Shown: positions 34,576-48,703, counted from the first letter of the stretch. The stretch: DNA of 64,000 nt from Diploscapter coronatus (GCA_964036155.1 OZ038422.1:16825201-16889200), one strand, 5' to 3'. The notes: generated by a model not told the origin, from the letters alone. Program-made: numbers and translations.

Positions 34576-35679
34576 GATTTTACGAAAAGAATGTGTGTGT
34601 GTGCGTATTTTGCATGCATTACTCATAGATTGAAGTGGAATGTGACAGAGACAGCTATAGTTCGCCAGTTCGTATATTGTGCATATCGTAATGAATAAGA
34701 GGGACTCGCTTCTGAAATAAGACTGAATAATGCGCACTGCGGACTGACGGACTGTTTGCCGTTCAGTTTCTATCCATCACAGAGAAATAGAGATACAGTG
34801 CATATGAAAAGTCGAAATTCGCACGAATCAAACTAGAAAAAAATGTTTCCTAACATTCATAACGAATGAAAACATTTTCCAGACATAACTTTACATCTAA
34901 CATTTTTCATGAATTCTTTTGACAAGTTCATAACTAATAGACAAAAATCCTGTCTTTATCTTCAGTTTGTTCACTACAAAGCTAATTTTTATAGTGAGAA
35001 AAATACTATTGTGTCGTTCATCCAAATCTAAAAATAATAGTGTCAGTCTCTAGTATGCTTGTCATTGGAGTATGAGTGCTTTTTGCAGCTGTAAAGGTGA
35101 TTTTCATATGCGGCAAGCAATATGTGGTGCTCTTTGGGATTACTCCCTCTGTGATTCACTTTTATAACCTCCTCTCTTCTCTGTCTCTCTGCATCTCTAG
35201 CAGTCGGCAGTGTCTTTGCTCCTTTGGCTGTATTGATTGGAGGGCGTTTCTTCTCTCTCTTTTCTTCCTTCCCTTCTTCCTCCATCGGGTTATTCTGCGT
35301 GCTATCCCCCTTTCCCCTTACTAGCAGTGGTCACTTTCCTTCTTCTCGCATATCTTTCCCTCTAGTCCTTCCCTTCACTTTACCCTCTTTCATTCTCGTT
35401 CTTTCCCATTTTCCGTCGATTTCCTTTTCATTCCGTGTCCGTTTCTTCATCCCCCTCCTTATTTCATCTATACGACTCACCCTCCCTATATCTGCAGATC
35501 TTCAGCCCGAATCTCTAATCAGCCACTTCTCCCACTCATCTTCTTCTTCATTTTCGTTCATTTCGCGGATTTCAATTCAACCTTCAAACTTGCGTTTTAC
35601 TTGGTTTTGATTTGTTTCGAGGTTTGTAATCTTTTATTTTCCTAGATCCTTACCCCGATGCCGTCCCCGGGCTAGAACA
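34576..35679. promoter_or_regulatory. Syndecan upstream region with CT-rich tract
   Basis: A GT-microsatellite starts at about 34592. From about 35150 to 35600 the plus strand is dominated by C and T (TCTCTTCTCTGTCTCTCTGC and similar), ending shortly before the syndecan start codon. No other gene is seen. Confidence 0.45.
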
Positions 35680-38600
35680 ATGCGTCTGCCACTTCCCCTA
35701 CTGCTGCTCGTGTTCGGCTCCGGCGTCTGTGCGCAGAAAGTTAGTCCTAGTCTTTACACGTTTACGCCTCTTCGATCAGTCCAGATTTTATCAGCACTAT
35801 ATTTTTGTGATGATTTTTTCCGTGCTCCCACAGGATTTCACCATTCATTCATTCGTTCGCTCAAAAATTTCTTGATTGAAGAATTCAAACGATCCCTTGT
35901 ATGTGGTTTTGATTTCCGTTGTGCTGCTGTAGATTTGCCATTAGTGATGAGACAAAAAATCGATTTTAGTCTATTTGAATTCGATTTCGAAAATTTCGAA
36001 TGTCAGAAAAGGTATTAATTGACTCTTCAAAATCCGATTTTGCCTCATCACTACGTGCCATTTTCAGTCCTCGACTCATCGATCTCCCCCCGCTTCATCA
36101 TCCACCTCTGTTTCTGTCTCTGCCTCTTCACAATCGGGTCAACAGTCACTCAATTCGCCCTCCCCAGTTCCCCTGCCTGCCTCCTCTACTGCTCACAACA
36201 GTCGAGTGCCATCCAACTTAACCACAGAGGTAAACCAATAAGGGAATCGAAGTGGAGAGGAATAAATCACTGACCGCATTTCCAATTTTCAACTTCCATT
36301 CCCTGAGTTTCTCTATTTGATTGCCCATTTGGGTGCCTGAACTGACACTTCATTCGTGTTCAATCCCCCCTCCCCTTGTCTTCCTCGTGTTGTCCTTGGG
36401 AACTCGGCCATTTTCCCGTTAGGAAGAATTACGATCGATGCGATCTGCGCGAGAAATGAGTGCAGTGAGAATATGCGCTAAAATATTCGAGCATGATCAT
36501 CCCCTACGGTTGAAATGAGATGGAGAATTCTATTGTCAGTGCGTCTCCCCTTGTCAATTGTAGTCCATGTCTCAATCATGCAGTCACTGTGTTGTGCCTA
36601 ATTGACCATCCTTCTCCTCTCTTCTATATGAGCCATTGTTTCGTATTCCTTCCTCATTCCTCACACATCTTCTGCTAACCTAATTATGCTCTCTCCCTGC
36701 AGCTCACAACAATTTCCCCCTACCATCTGCACACATCCTTATATCTAAAGAAAGAATTGTAGCCTTCATCAGGGAATGTCATGCAAATCTGCATGTGATC
36801 TGTTAGTGACAACCATATTTAGACGAATGGAGTACTAGAGTACGAAAGAAGAGAAGTGTGAATTCAAAATGGTAAATGAATATTTTCAGATAGAAGGCAG
36901 TGGCAGTCCTCCAGAAACCAGCCCCGGAAATACAGGGAATGCGGATCTGGAGACTCACGGCTCAGGAGGATACAGCAACGATGACGAGGATGGAGATGGT
37001 GTGCAAGGGTCGGGCGGAGGACGTGAGTGAAACATGACATTTTAAAACCTCAGAATCATGCTAAATAATGTGAAGATCAACCATTTGCCTAACTCTCTTT
37101 ATTACATTCTGCAGTTTTTTCCTGATTTTCAAATATCACAACGATAGCAGTTAATTTCTAACTGATATTCATTTTCAGCTCCATCTCCGAATATCATTTC
37201 CACGAGCAAGCCCCCTCTATTCATTTCTACAACTACCTCTACAGCCCGCCCATTCTCACCCACTACTCAGGTACTAGTCTCGAGTTATAGACATTTTCAC
37301 ACGATATGCTTCTGTTTCAGACAGCCATATTCCGACCTGTGCCTGTAGAAAAAATTCCCGTTGAGGAGCCCGCACGAAAGGTGAGAATAAAGGGGTTCTT
37401 TAGTTTCCATAAATAGATTTGGTATAAAACTTTGCTCTTTTACAAAACAAGTAAATTAAATTCTCAAGGGATTTGAATGACGGAAACTTCATCATACTTG
37501 ATGTCTGAATGACAAGCGTTTTAATTCACATAGAGACTTGAAAGATTTTCTAAAACGCAATTTAAATTTCTCATAAAGCTCTAGTAAAACATGGATCCAT
37601 ATTTGAACAATAGATTTGAAAGAAAAACATACTGCACACCATATTAATTGTTTTTCATTTTTGTCGGGATTTATCCTATGATCTTCATGAAATAGTCGGT
37701 GTGTAAATTTCAGTTCGATGAGGCGCCTACAACGGCAACGATTCCTACGATGCGAACGACGCCGCCGCGCTTCGTCGCTCCCTCAACCACTCCGTCGCCA
37801 GAAGATCGATCTGCCTTCATTCCCTTCCATCACATGCTCAAGCCTGGAATCTTCGCAGGTCAGTCATTTTCTTGCCTTCAGTCTTTGATCATTTTGTTGA
37901 TTTTTTTTTCTCCTTTTATTTTACTGAAGCGTGATTATCGTTCTTGAAATTGGGATTGAAGAATGTAAACAATTTGTTCTCCAACAAAATCAATCGGGTT
38001 AAAGAAGAAGAAGAAGAAAAAAAGCGCTGAGGAGGAATGAGAAGGAAAGAAAATTGAGATGCACAATTTGGGAGATGTAGAATAGAACAGCTGGAATGGA
38101 ATGAAAGAAGAGAAGGAAGATAGAAAACTAGGCAATCTCAAATCTAATCACTCAAAACAAGCCGCCATCAACCACCAGAACATCCCATTCTCATTAGATC
38201 CGCTGATTTCTCTAGTCGGATGACACTTACAAATTTCCCTCTTCATTCCTTCTCTCTCTGCCCAATCATTTGCTCATTTCTCAATTCCTCATTCCTTGCT
38301 TTGCTTTTATTCGAAATCGCAATTCGATGGAGTGTAATTTTGTTGGCCTTTGGCTGTTCTCCTCTAGGCGCGAAACGTTTTGCTTTCACTCTGCTGCGTC
38401 GTCCACTCGACCATCAAATTTGATAGCTCAAAATCAGCTACTCGACATTTGATTTGAAAAGAAAGAAAAAGACATCGAGAAAAGAGGGGATTTTTATTGT
38501 TAGACAAAATTCGTAGGTTAATTATTGAAGGAAATTAGGGGCTAATGCGAATTTTTATCTGATTAAAATAAGAAATAGAAGATGATTTACGAAATTATCC

Positions 38601-41143
38601 TTCTATTGGAATATTTGTTTCAATGCTGATTATGAGGCTTAACCTCTTTTTTCTTGTTAATTTATAAAGCGATTTTTATTTTTTAGCTGATGTTAATTGT
38701 TGGTGATCTTGGTAGTAGGGGTATATGATCGAAATTTATGATTGAATAGGATTCCTCATGGGAAGATTTAGTACAAATCTTCTCTGAATTTTAAAAAGAG
38801 AAATACTGTTCATTATTGCCAAATTTGCAATTTTCGTACAATCGCATTGCGTTCTATTCTTTGGGTAGCAACGAGCGCAATATCTGTTCGCAATCCTCTA
38901 ATCTGCTTGCTCAATCGAACCTGCTCGCAAACAAGTCTGGCAACTTTTCATGTTTCATTCCATTTCATCTTTGCCATATACTTGCTATTTATGGTTGTTG
39001 AATCGGTATATAATCTATAATCGGTAATGTGTCGATTTGTTATGGGACATAACTCGAATGATGATGGCTTGGCCATAAGGGGGCAGGGGAAAAGGGGAGA
39101 AGGAGAAGGGAGATGGATAGAGGTCACAGCCACGCAGCCAGGACTGTCATTCAGCCCACAGCCTGCAGATCACACATATTTCACTCCAGATTGCGCATAT
39201 TAGTGATGCGATACGGGATATGATTGGGTCAGATGAATGCTCGAATTCTCCCTGCAGGAATATGTATATCGCTTTCTTTTGAAGTTTGCATAAAATCATG
39301 CTATGATGCGATAATTTCCCATTGAAACGAATATTTCGGCATTTAAGGATGAATTGAATAATTGAGGATATTCAAAACGCCAAAGTCACTTCGTAAACTT
39401 TCTGAAAGGTCAAACTAAATACCATCCGCGTTTTTTTTTAATAAACTCTGTCATAATCCAATGTGATTCAACTCTGCCTTCCTTCATCCTTTCTCCAGCT
39501 AATTGTTTATGTGAGAATAGGACGTGTTTTTGCTACGCAATCTCCCTTTTGCCTGACTGCTTCTGCCTCATTTCGCATTTCAACGGCCCGTTTACTGATT
39601 TGAAAGGAAGAGGAAAAAGCTGCAAATGGGCACAGAATTGGAGGGAAGGGAGAATGACCAGAAGATTTGTAGAGAGAGAGAGCGTATGTGGAAGAGAAAG
39701 AGTGATTGATACTCGAAGAGAGGAGGGTGTTTGTTTTGTTGGCGGCAGATGGCTCAGGGATAGGCCCGACTATGAGAGGGGACAGGAACAGGGCAAGAGG
39801 TCGGTCAGTTGAAACTAAGCCAGCAAAGTTGAAGAACTGAGGGACACAACATTACAATCACTACAAATGATCGGAGCCGGAGAGAGAGAGAGAGGAGATG
39901 ATACATGAACAGAGAGTTGACCACCAGAGCTGTGTTGTACAACTGCAGGGGTATTTTGAGTGAAACAAAGACTGAGCGGACAACGAAGAGCCGTTTGAAT
40001 TGAATTCTAGCTCTTACACAAAAGTTTAATAAAGTCTAGAAAAATGAAACTCAAATTGGTCTGATAAAGACGTACAAAGTGTGTCATAAATACTGTCAGA
40101 TTTCTAATTCAATTTCATGCTACCGAAATGCAATGTTTCCCATTATGAAATGAAAATACTTGGCACCATTTATCGGTATTGGTTCTCTTGAAAGCTTCAT
40201 CAAGTACAGATATGATTCTGGGTGGTCTGATATTAGCATTTCACGGTAACTCTCATTCTTTATGAACGAAACCCGGACAGCAATAATGACACTCGTTAAA
40301 TAAGCGAAATTTAATGTGTTAAAATTTTACATATGATGTGGGGAAATGATTGATTGTCTTTGAGTATAGGAATTTTGATATATCGTTTTCATTGTGTCAT
40401 CAGTGATTTGAAATATTACTGAACGGTTTGTGAAGTGGGATAAAATTGAGGAATAGAGAAATGTTGGTTTTCATTTCCTTCTCTTCTGCCCAGCTGCAGC
40501 CATTCATCGCGAATCGCTTCATTCCTCTGCTTCTTTTGCATTTCAATCGACTCTGTCAGATCCCCATTGAGTAATGTCCATTACGGACAGGGATCGACAA
40601 TAAAATAGGAAATCCATTTACGTTTGTTATATTTTTTCGGACATCTTGAATTTTAGATTCAAGTCTTGTGTTTATCTTGGAAATAATTATAAGATTTTAA
40701 TACAATTGCGAAACTTAGAGTTATTCTCTTAAATTTGTATTCTTCATCTTATTATTTCATAACGTTAAACGATGGCAATAAAAAATAACAGCAGAACGGC
40801 ACAGACTGCAAACATTTTTTTCCTACAATATGACAAAACAACTTCTATCAAATTATACCAGTCTTCATGAGAAAATCGTACCGTTCTGCCGTCATTTTGC
40901 AACTGTCTTAGATGATCACTTTTCATGAAAATAAATTATGGCGGTTATTATTTGGGCAATGATTTAATTTCAGCGATAGTTGGAGGCACGATAGTGGGTC
41001 TTCTGACTGCAATTCTACTGGTGATGTTTATCGTATATCGAATGCGGAAAAAAGACGAGGGTTCCTATGCTCTCGATGAACCAAAGCCACGACACTATGG
41101 TTATTCCTATCAGAAAGCACAGAACAAGGAATTCTATGCATAG
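35680..41143 (+). CDS. sdn-1: Syndecan
   Basis: Six exons (35680-35739, 36890-37022, 37179-37270, 37321-37380, 37714-37858, 40974-41143) give 219 residues. A signal peptide MRLPLPLLLLVFGSGVCAQ opens the protein. The ectodomain is low complexity, rich in Ser, Thr and Pro, with glycosaminoglycan attachment Ser-Gly sites in acidic contexts (IEGSGSPP, THGSGGYSND, VQGSGGG). The last exon holds the transmembrane helix AIVGGTIVGLLTAILLVMFI and a cytoplasmic tail RMRKKDEGSYAL...KEFYA. The tail has the C1 RMRKKDEGSY motif and the C2 EFYA PDZ-binding end that define syndecans. It is a heparan sulfate proteoglycan coreceptor in axon guidance and cell migration. Intron 5 is 3.1 kb and the first intron 1.15 kb, so control elements may lie inside. 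Confidence 0.95.
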
Positions 41144-42410
41144 TAGGTAATTATGATTCTTTCATCATTTTCCATGTGGAACAAATCAGACTAAACATCG
41201 TCCATTTCAAGGAATTATGTGCAGTTCACGTTTAGAAAGAATTATCTGCAAGTTATCTTTATGTAGGCTCATGAATTAGTTATGAGAATAATTGAAATGA
41301 ATGATGGTTAAAGATTTTCGCGGTATTTTGATTGTCTACTTATTATTTATCCAACCCAAAAATCAATATTGACTGATATACCGTTTGCCATTTCTTGCAT
41401 TACCCGTGTACCAATCTCAGCTTTCTTCATTTCGTTGTTGAATATCTTTCCTTCGAATGTCACTTTCCTCACCAACTTTTCATCATCGTGTTTTTCTAGA
41501 TTTTAGAATTTGCAATAGCCATTTTTGAAATGACAAGTTTTCTAGAACAAAAACTGATGAAGTTCGCGTATTTTTGTCCAATTGAAAATACAATAACTAA
41601 ATAGAAGTGGGCAAAAATATTTGAAATTGAACAAGTCTAATGTGCTAAACATCTATTTTATTGATTTCTGTTGTTGTTATTTGATGACCGCTTCATTACT
41701 CGTGCTACCATCACCTTAATAGAATATTATTTCAGGTTGTTCAGATGATTTATTGCCAAGTCGTCTAGAATTTTCTCGTTTTGAATTTTAATTTATGCAC
41801 CTTTCATCTTTCTGCACTTTCATTTTAGTTGAAATTACATCACAACGCAGAATTTCGTCGTCATTTTGGTCGTACGGCAACAGTGATAAATCTATTGGCG
41901 CTATGAATTTCGTCTCAATATTGTATTTATATATTGAGTTGTTGCATAAGCTCTGATCAAATGTTTAAATTTGTATTCCTCTAACATGGTTCATGAAATC
42001 AGGTGGCGTTTTCGGTAATAGAACTATCTGGTCTTGGGCTTTCACTCCATACCATTTTTGACTTTGTCGCTTTACTGATAATGCGTAAACAGCATACATG
42101 AAATAGGAACACTTTTCGAAACTCCTAAAAAGCTCACAGCTAGTGAGGAAATTAGTTTAAAGCATTCATTACAAAATTTTTGCGAATATTCTTCTAAAGG
42201 GTTCAGTCTTCCATTCTGCACGCTGTTTATCCGGAATCGGAAGTGACAGTCGAAAAGTATACCAAATGATAGCCCAAGACAAGATGGGTCTACCACCGAA
42301 AACCCATTTGATTTCATAAATCTATGCTAGAGGAATAAATTTTTCAAAAATTTGGCCCGAGCTTATGCGACAACCCAATATTTTCAATTTTGTTTATCAT
42401 TGACTAATTT
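41144..42410. other. Probable long syndecan 3' UTR
   Basis: No open frame of interest on either strand. The first good plus-strand AATAAA lies at its end, so this may be mostly 3' UTR. Confidence 0.4.
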
Positions 42411-42416
42411 AATAAA
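42411..42416 (+). terminator. Candidate syndecan poly(A) signal
   Basis: AATAAA on the plus strand, about 1.27 kb past the stop codon and about 440 bp before unc-45. Confidence 0.35.
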
Positions 42417-42624
42417 GATTATAAATTATCTGAAAATGCTGTAATATTTTGAATTTACGAGTTCAGACGACTGTTCAATATCGTATTGTTTGTTGTGAAA
42501 AGCATTTCTTGGCACAGGCAAATCTAAAGAAAACGCAATAGAAATGAAAAAGAAGAGTAAAGAAAGAAAGGAATTGGAAAATAGTCGAGGGAAGGAAAGA
42601 TTTGCTGCCTCGAGCAGACAGGCA

Positions 42625-42853
42625 AGGCAAGTATGTGCTTTCTCTCTCCTCTTACACTACCTCCAGATTCTTTCTTTGCTCTGTCTCTATCTTTATCCCG
42701 TTATCTTTTCTTTATCTTTATCTTTTCTCTCTTCTCTAACAATTCCAGTTTTCTAGTAGCTTCTCCTTCCTTCTATTCTTTATTTTGCCACCCTCACCTT
42801 TCTTCGTTACCTAAATTCCTTCGGTCTTTCATAATTCATTTCAAAAGTTTCAG
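42625..42853 (+). promoter_or_regulatory. CT-rich tract and trans-splice-like acceptor of unc-45
   Basis: The plus strand is CT-rich from about 42625 to 42830 and ends in AAAAGTTTCAG at 42853. The start codon is only 3 bases further on. No upstream exon is needed, so this is best read as a spliced-leader acceptor. Confidence 0.55.
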
Positions 42854-42856
42854 AGG

Positions 42857-45800
42857 ATGGTAGCTCAGATCGAATCGGCGGATGGTCTCAAAGATGCAGG
42901 AAACGAGGCCATCAAGGAGGGGCAGTTCGCCATCGCTGAGGAAAAGTCAGTAAAAACGTTTTGATCATTTTTATGATTTATCAGGATTTTTCTTAAATTT
43001 ATCAAGTAAAACCTTTTAATGATGGCGTTTGAAAATTTGTATACGAGTTTTAAACTCGAGACAAATGTTCTTGTTAAGATTATTTTTCCTATCATACAGA
43101 ACTGAATTCGAGTATCTCAGATATACGGAGGCACTGCAGTTGGTGACTGAAGACGACAAGCAGCTGAAGGCTGTTCTTCACAGAAACAGAGCCCTGACTC
43201 GACTGAAGAGGGACGATTTCGAAGGTGCTGAGCAGGATGCTACGAAAGGTATTTCCGACTACTAATTTCCTTGAAAACTACTTTAACCGTCCTAATTTTT
43301 GGTGATCAATAATCAGCAGAACAATTTCAGCACTGGAGTTTGACGGAGCAGATTCGAAGGCCCTGTACAGGCGAGCATTGGCCAGAGAGCAACTCGACAA
43401 CATCGCCGGGGCGTTTACTGATGCCAAAGAGGCACTCAGACTTACGCCTAATGACAAGTGAGTGCCTTTCTTGAAATGTTGAGAAGGAGAATTATCTATG
43501 TAGTAGGGTCTCGTATATATTAAAATGTGGTTATTTTAAATCGAAATATCAATTATTTCCCTGCGTTTTAATCCAAACTAAAGCTATAAAATCTCAACAG
43601 CAACCTAAATTTGAATTTATATCCCTTAATTTGGGAAAAGTAAAACGATTTTGCTCATTTCATTTTATATAGTGAAAAAAGGGAAATTCGAAATATTTAC
43701 TACCAATTTAGGATTGTTTAAATTTTACAATCGTAAAAGTTCAGAGCGATTCCCGTATTGCTGCAGCGACTCGTGAAGGCTAACAACGAGAAAGTGAAAA
43801 AGGCGACGTCGATGGAGAGCAAAGTGACTGACATGTACAGACTGGCCTTCGAAGGGCAGGCTAAGGACGAGGAACAGAAACTCAAGGCACTCAACAATCT
43901 GCTTGTCCTTGCCAGAGAGAGTGAATCGGGAGCTATCAGAGTTTGGAACGAGGTTAGAACGTTCTATTGAAAAAATAGATCGTTACTCAACATTTCAGGG
44001 CAAAATAGTCCCGATTCTTCTGAAAATAGCATCGAGCACATCGGAATCGAGCGAAGTCTCTGTGACGGCCATCAGAATTCTCGACGAAACGCTCAAGAAT
44101 CACGGAAGGGTTGGGTTTTGTACATACATTGAAATAAGTCCGGTTGAATCTTCATAGCTGCTAAAATCGTTCAAAATTACTCTATGAAAACTCCATCTTT
44201 TCTTTTGCATTTCAGCATTGATGAATAGCATTTTTAAGGTGAAATTTTACGATTATTGACATACTGAATGATTTCAATTTATGAACCTTTCTCAACAATT
44301 CGACTTATTTTCAGTGTCTGCGTTTCATCTCGATGCACAACGAGGATGGGATGAAGAGTGTGCGATTCATCTGCCGCCTGATGTGCCTCAGAGCAGAGAA
44401 TGCATTCGTAGACGCGGCAGGGCTGATCGTGCAGAGGTCATTCAATGCAATGGCCAAGATGGATAGACAGAAGGAGATGAAACCTGATCCTGAAGTTGCT
44501 GAAGGTAAACTGATTATTTCATTGTGATTATTATGGAAAGAAAAAAACATTAAGTTATTGGGAATAGTGATTTTCCTTTTGTGTCTCGATGTCTCGATCT
44601 AATTAATTTATCTTTAGCCAACAAACTATGGATCGTGCGATTTGTCCTCGAACTGCAGGACATGCTCATTGACAAAACTATCACTGCTTATGTAAAAGTT
44701 CAATTTTCAAACTGTAGATTTTTTCTGAATTCAGAATCGAGAAACGGTGATTGACTTGTTGTTGAAGAATCTGATGCACATGGACGGGGGAATTCCCAGA
44801 GGGTGGTCTTGGAAATTCACTGAGGAAAGAGGTAGGAAAATTTTTATAAGATGAAAGTGACATTCTTTCCTTTTCAAATTTTTCATTTCTGCTCTTCGGA
44901 GTGTTCATACGATGTTTATCATACTATTTTCTCTCAGCTTGATCCTCTAAGAGGCTAAAATATCAGTTTGAGATTATCCAAGCGAATTATTTCCAGGACT
45001 ACTAACTCTCTTGGACGTGAGCACTCAGATTCCCGAACAATGCGACTACCCCGTCTCTGCAGAGACGAGGCAGCATTTGGCCATCTGCCTCAATCGACTC
45101 TACGACGACATGGTTTTTGACACGAAACGAGCCATTTTCACCGATAAAATCAATCACTTCTTCAAGTAGGAAATCTTTCTGTCAAAAACAATAATTCTTG
45201 AGCATTTGCAGCGGTCTGATGGCTAGAGCTTCTGACGACGAACCTGGAAGAAAAATTCGTGTCAAGTTGGCTTCTTTCTTGATCACTATGCTGCAGGTAT
45301 AGCACATATAATTCATTATCTTCCTGAAAGAGGTTTTCATTCTTTCATTCAATAAGGCTAAAGTATTTTGTATGAGTAATAATCTAATTTTAGGGTCCAG
45401 TAGATGTGGGTCTGAACTTGGTGACGAACGACCAAGTGACTGCAGTAATGATGCAAATGGCTGCTTCTGACGACCATCTCATGCAGGGCATCGCTGCTGA
45501 ACTCATCGTTATGACTGTCAGCAAACACGAAAGAGCTACCTCTATTCTCAAGGTTCGTTATATATTCATGGATTATTCAATGAATTTAAAGGCTTGAGCA
45601 TTACATTTTTATCAAAGTTGCTCTAATTTGTTCTAGCTTTCTAACAATTCTGTCTTATTTCTTAAAATCTAAACTTTTGGCTAGTCTGAAAAACGCAAAT
45701 TCATTCCAGGTCGGCGTCCCAATTCTCCGCAAACTCTACGAATCAGAAGATGAGAATGTTAAAGTGCGAGCTCTCGTGGTATGTTTCATAAAAATTACAT

Positions 45801-48703
45801 TCTTTGTCTAAATTTGACGATTTTCAGGGTCTGTGCAAATGTGCCTCTGCGGGAGGAGATGATACGGCGCGAGCCACAATGAAGGAAGGAGCAACGCTCA
45901 AATTGGCTCACACTTGCAAGAAGTTCCTTCTCGATCATGAGAACTACAGTGTCGATGTTAGAAGGTTGGTGGATTGAATAGCTTTCATTTATATTCTCAA
46001 ATCATAACTACTACCTAAAATCACATCTGTTTCTGGAAAATGAATAAGAAAGCATTTAAGTGTGGGCTATTTCGAAACCTCAAGCCTTCGAGCAATACGA
46101 AATAGGGTGAGGGTAGTAGAGAAAAGATTTATTCCTACACTATTTCGCATGCTTGAAGACTAGATTTCTACGTCCTATAAATCTGTAGTTTTACAAATGA
46201 AAAATATCAAACCTCCTGTATTAATATTTCAGATTCGCCTGTGAGGGATTGTCGTACCTCTCCCTGGACGCAGATGTGAAGGAGTGGATTGTGGAGGACT
46301 CGCTGCTGTTGCAGGCTTTGCTACTCCTCGCTCAGAAGGCAGGAGCCCTTTGTGTGTGAGTCTCTCTTTCTGCATTCATCTATTCCACATTGCATATTCG
46401 ATTGCAGCTTCACTCTCGCTTCCATCTACGTTAATCTGACCAATTCATACGAGAAGCCGAAGGTCGATGAGGAGCTCGTCAAATTGGCTCAGGCAAGATT
46501 CATGACATTTAAAAGGGAACATTTTCCACGAAAGCAATTTCGAGACTTCTTCTTTAATCAAAACCCCACAATTGACTAAATTCAAAGAGTCGAATACTCA
46601 TAATGTTGTGGTTGAATATTTTTGTTATTATCACATTCAGATAGATCTATAATTAGCAGATCTCTAAGCCAAGATAAAATCTGGTAATTGCAGTTTGCGA
46701 AGCACCACGTGCCAGAGACGCACCCAAAAGACACGGACGATTTCATCGAAAAGCGAACACGAATGCTCGTTGAGGAAGGGTCTGTCAGTGCCTGTATCGC
46801 TGTATCCAAAACTGAAAGCAAGAATGCACTCGAACTTATTGCCAGGTACATTTTTCTGCTTTTATCCTAGTAAAACGAGTCGATGACATAAAATACAGTC
46901 AAATAAAATGGTTATTTTATAATCGGCACTCACGACGGACGCTGTGAGCGTCTATCGCTGCGCCTGATGCGCGTTGAGGATAGCGGTCATTCTAGAGTTT
47001 AAGAAAATGAATAGTTTAGCCTCAAATCCTGCCAACATCAAATTTGAGTAACAACTTGCGCTCTATTTGTATATAAAAAAGATAGTTTGTCAAATTTTCG
47101 AAAAAAAATCTGAATATGATTATAGAGTTTCTGGAGGGCATTCCTATCCCATTTTTTCTAATTTAAACTCGGAGTACCCTAATTGATAATGCTTTTCAGA
47201 GCAATGCAGGCCTTCACAGGCATCGAAGAATTGCGAGGTCGAATAATCAGCGAGGGAGGCACGAAGCTGTGCCTGAGACTGATCAAGGAAGCCACTTCTG
47301 AGGGGAAGATCAAGGCCTCGCACGCGATTGCTCGACTCGGCTGCAATGCCAACCCAGAGATTGCCTTTCCCGGACAGAGGGCCTATGAGGTCGTCAAACC
47401 ACTCGTAGATCTGCTCCATCCCGAAATCGATGGAAAGCCCAATTATGACGCGTTGCTCACGCTCACCAATCTGGCAAGTCCTTTTTTATTAACTTTTTGA
47501 TGCATAGATGCAAATATCGATACTGAAGAAATGAAGATCAAACCTGTGCAAAAAGTGAAACGTCAGAAAATCTGATGGAAAGCCTATCTATCTCTTGATG
47601 AAAATACCTTCTTTTTCACATTTTATTTATGATTTCAGGCAAGCATGAGCGATTCTGTCCGTAAACGCATTCTCAAAGAGCGAGCAGTACCAAAAATCGA
47701 GGAGTTCTGGTTCATGACAGACCATCAGCACTTGCGCGCGGCTGCAGCTGAATTGCTTCTCAATCTCCTCTTCTGCGAGGATTTCTTCAATGATACTGTC
47801 AAAGTGAGTCAATTCGATAATGTATCAAGTTGATGCAATACTTTTTTTAATAGCCATCTTCTGATATATGCAATTAAAAATGTCTAAATTTATTTATGAT
47901 GATACACTATGATTTCATATATCCTGTCATTACTAATTGCTCTGCGTTTTATCATCAAACTCATTTTTGATGAATAACGAAAATTTCGAATTAACTTGGC
48001 ATTTTATGCGAACAAATGAGTAATGATGTGTATTTGAGCCGGGAACAGATCGACTGAAACTGTGGGTACTGTACTCAGCAGAGGACGACGTGCGATTGGC
48101 CAGATCATCTGCGGCTGGGTTCGCCATTCTGACCGAGGACGAGGCTGCTTGTCAGCGAATCATCAATGAAATCAAGAGCTGGCCTGAAGTATTCCAGGAC
48201 ATCGCAATGCATGAAGATCCCGAGGTAGGAAAATTTAATTTAATTTTTTCCGTAATTTCTGAATCAAAAGATTTTCTTGAAAGACGATTTCTATAAATTT
48301 CAGACCCAGAAACGAGGCCTAATGGGTATCGCAAACATGATGGCCAGCAGCGAAAAGATATGCGCTGAGATTGTTGCTGTGAGTAAATTATGTATTTTCA
48401 AACTTCCGGTATTCACTGTTTCTAAATTCACAATATTTTGTGCCAAAATTACGATTTTTCCCTAACTCTCATTATTCGCCATTTATATTTCCAGTTATGA
48501 AATGCAAATAGAGAATATTTTAGGGTGAACTATTCCGAGTCCTCGTGGCAATCACGAAATTGGCGGATGTCAACCAAGAAAGAAAGGGATCGACAGAACA
48601 AGCGAAACGAGCTCTGGGAGCTGCAGAGAAGTTCGGACTGATCAAGCCCACAGAAAGGGAATTGTACGAGAGGACGACCAACATGCCCACTATCCAGGAA
48701 TAA
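42857..48703 (+). CDS. unc-45: UNC-45 myosin chaperone
   Basis: Twenty-one exons sum to 2,904 bases, 967 residues, close to the known ~960 of worm UNC-45. The N-terminal third holds three TPR motifs (GLKDAGNEAIKEGQFAIAEE, YTEALQLV, LHRNRALTRLKRDDFEGAEQDA, ALYRRALAREQLDNIAGAF), which bind the Hsp90/Hsp70 C-terminal EEVD. The rest is an armadillo-like central and UCS domain, including LTNLASMSDSVRKRIL, DDVRLARSSAAGFAILTED and RGLMGIANMMASSEKICAEI. The UCS domain holds the myosin head during folding and thick-filament assembly. Introns after exons 15 (46492) and 17 (47473) appear to use GC donors (CAG|gcaaga and CTG|gcaagt), and exon 19 uses an unusual TTTGAG acceptor at 48038. It acts in muscle and other myosin-containing cells. 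The product ends NMPTIQE. Confidence 0.97.
46938..46983. repeat. Two tandem GC-rich hairpins in an unc-45 intron
   Basis: GACGCTGTGAGCGTC (46938-46952) is a short perfect stem. It is followed by CTATCGCTGCGC...GCGTTGAGGATAG (46952-46983), a longer imperfect one. They stand out against AT-rich intron sequence. They could be a remnant of a transposon end or a structured RNA; I cannot tell. Confidence 0.45.

Noticed and set aside
39660..39720. GA-rich stretch as a regulatory element in syndecan intron 5
   Set aside because: It looks like a simple GA microsatellite (AGAGAGAGAG). Nothing ties it to regulation.
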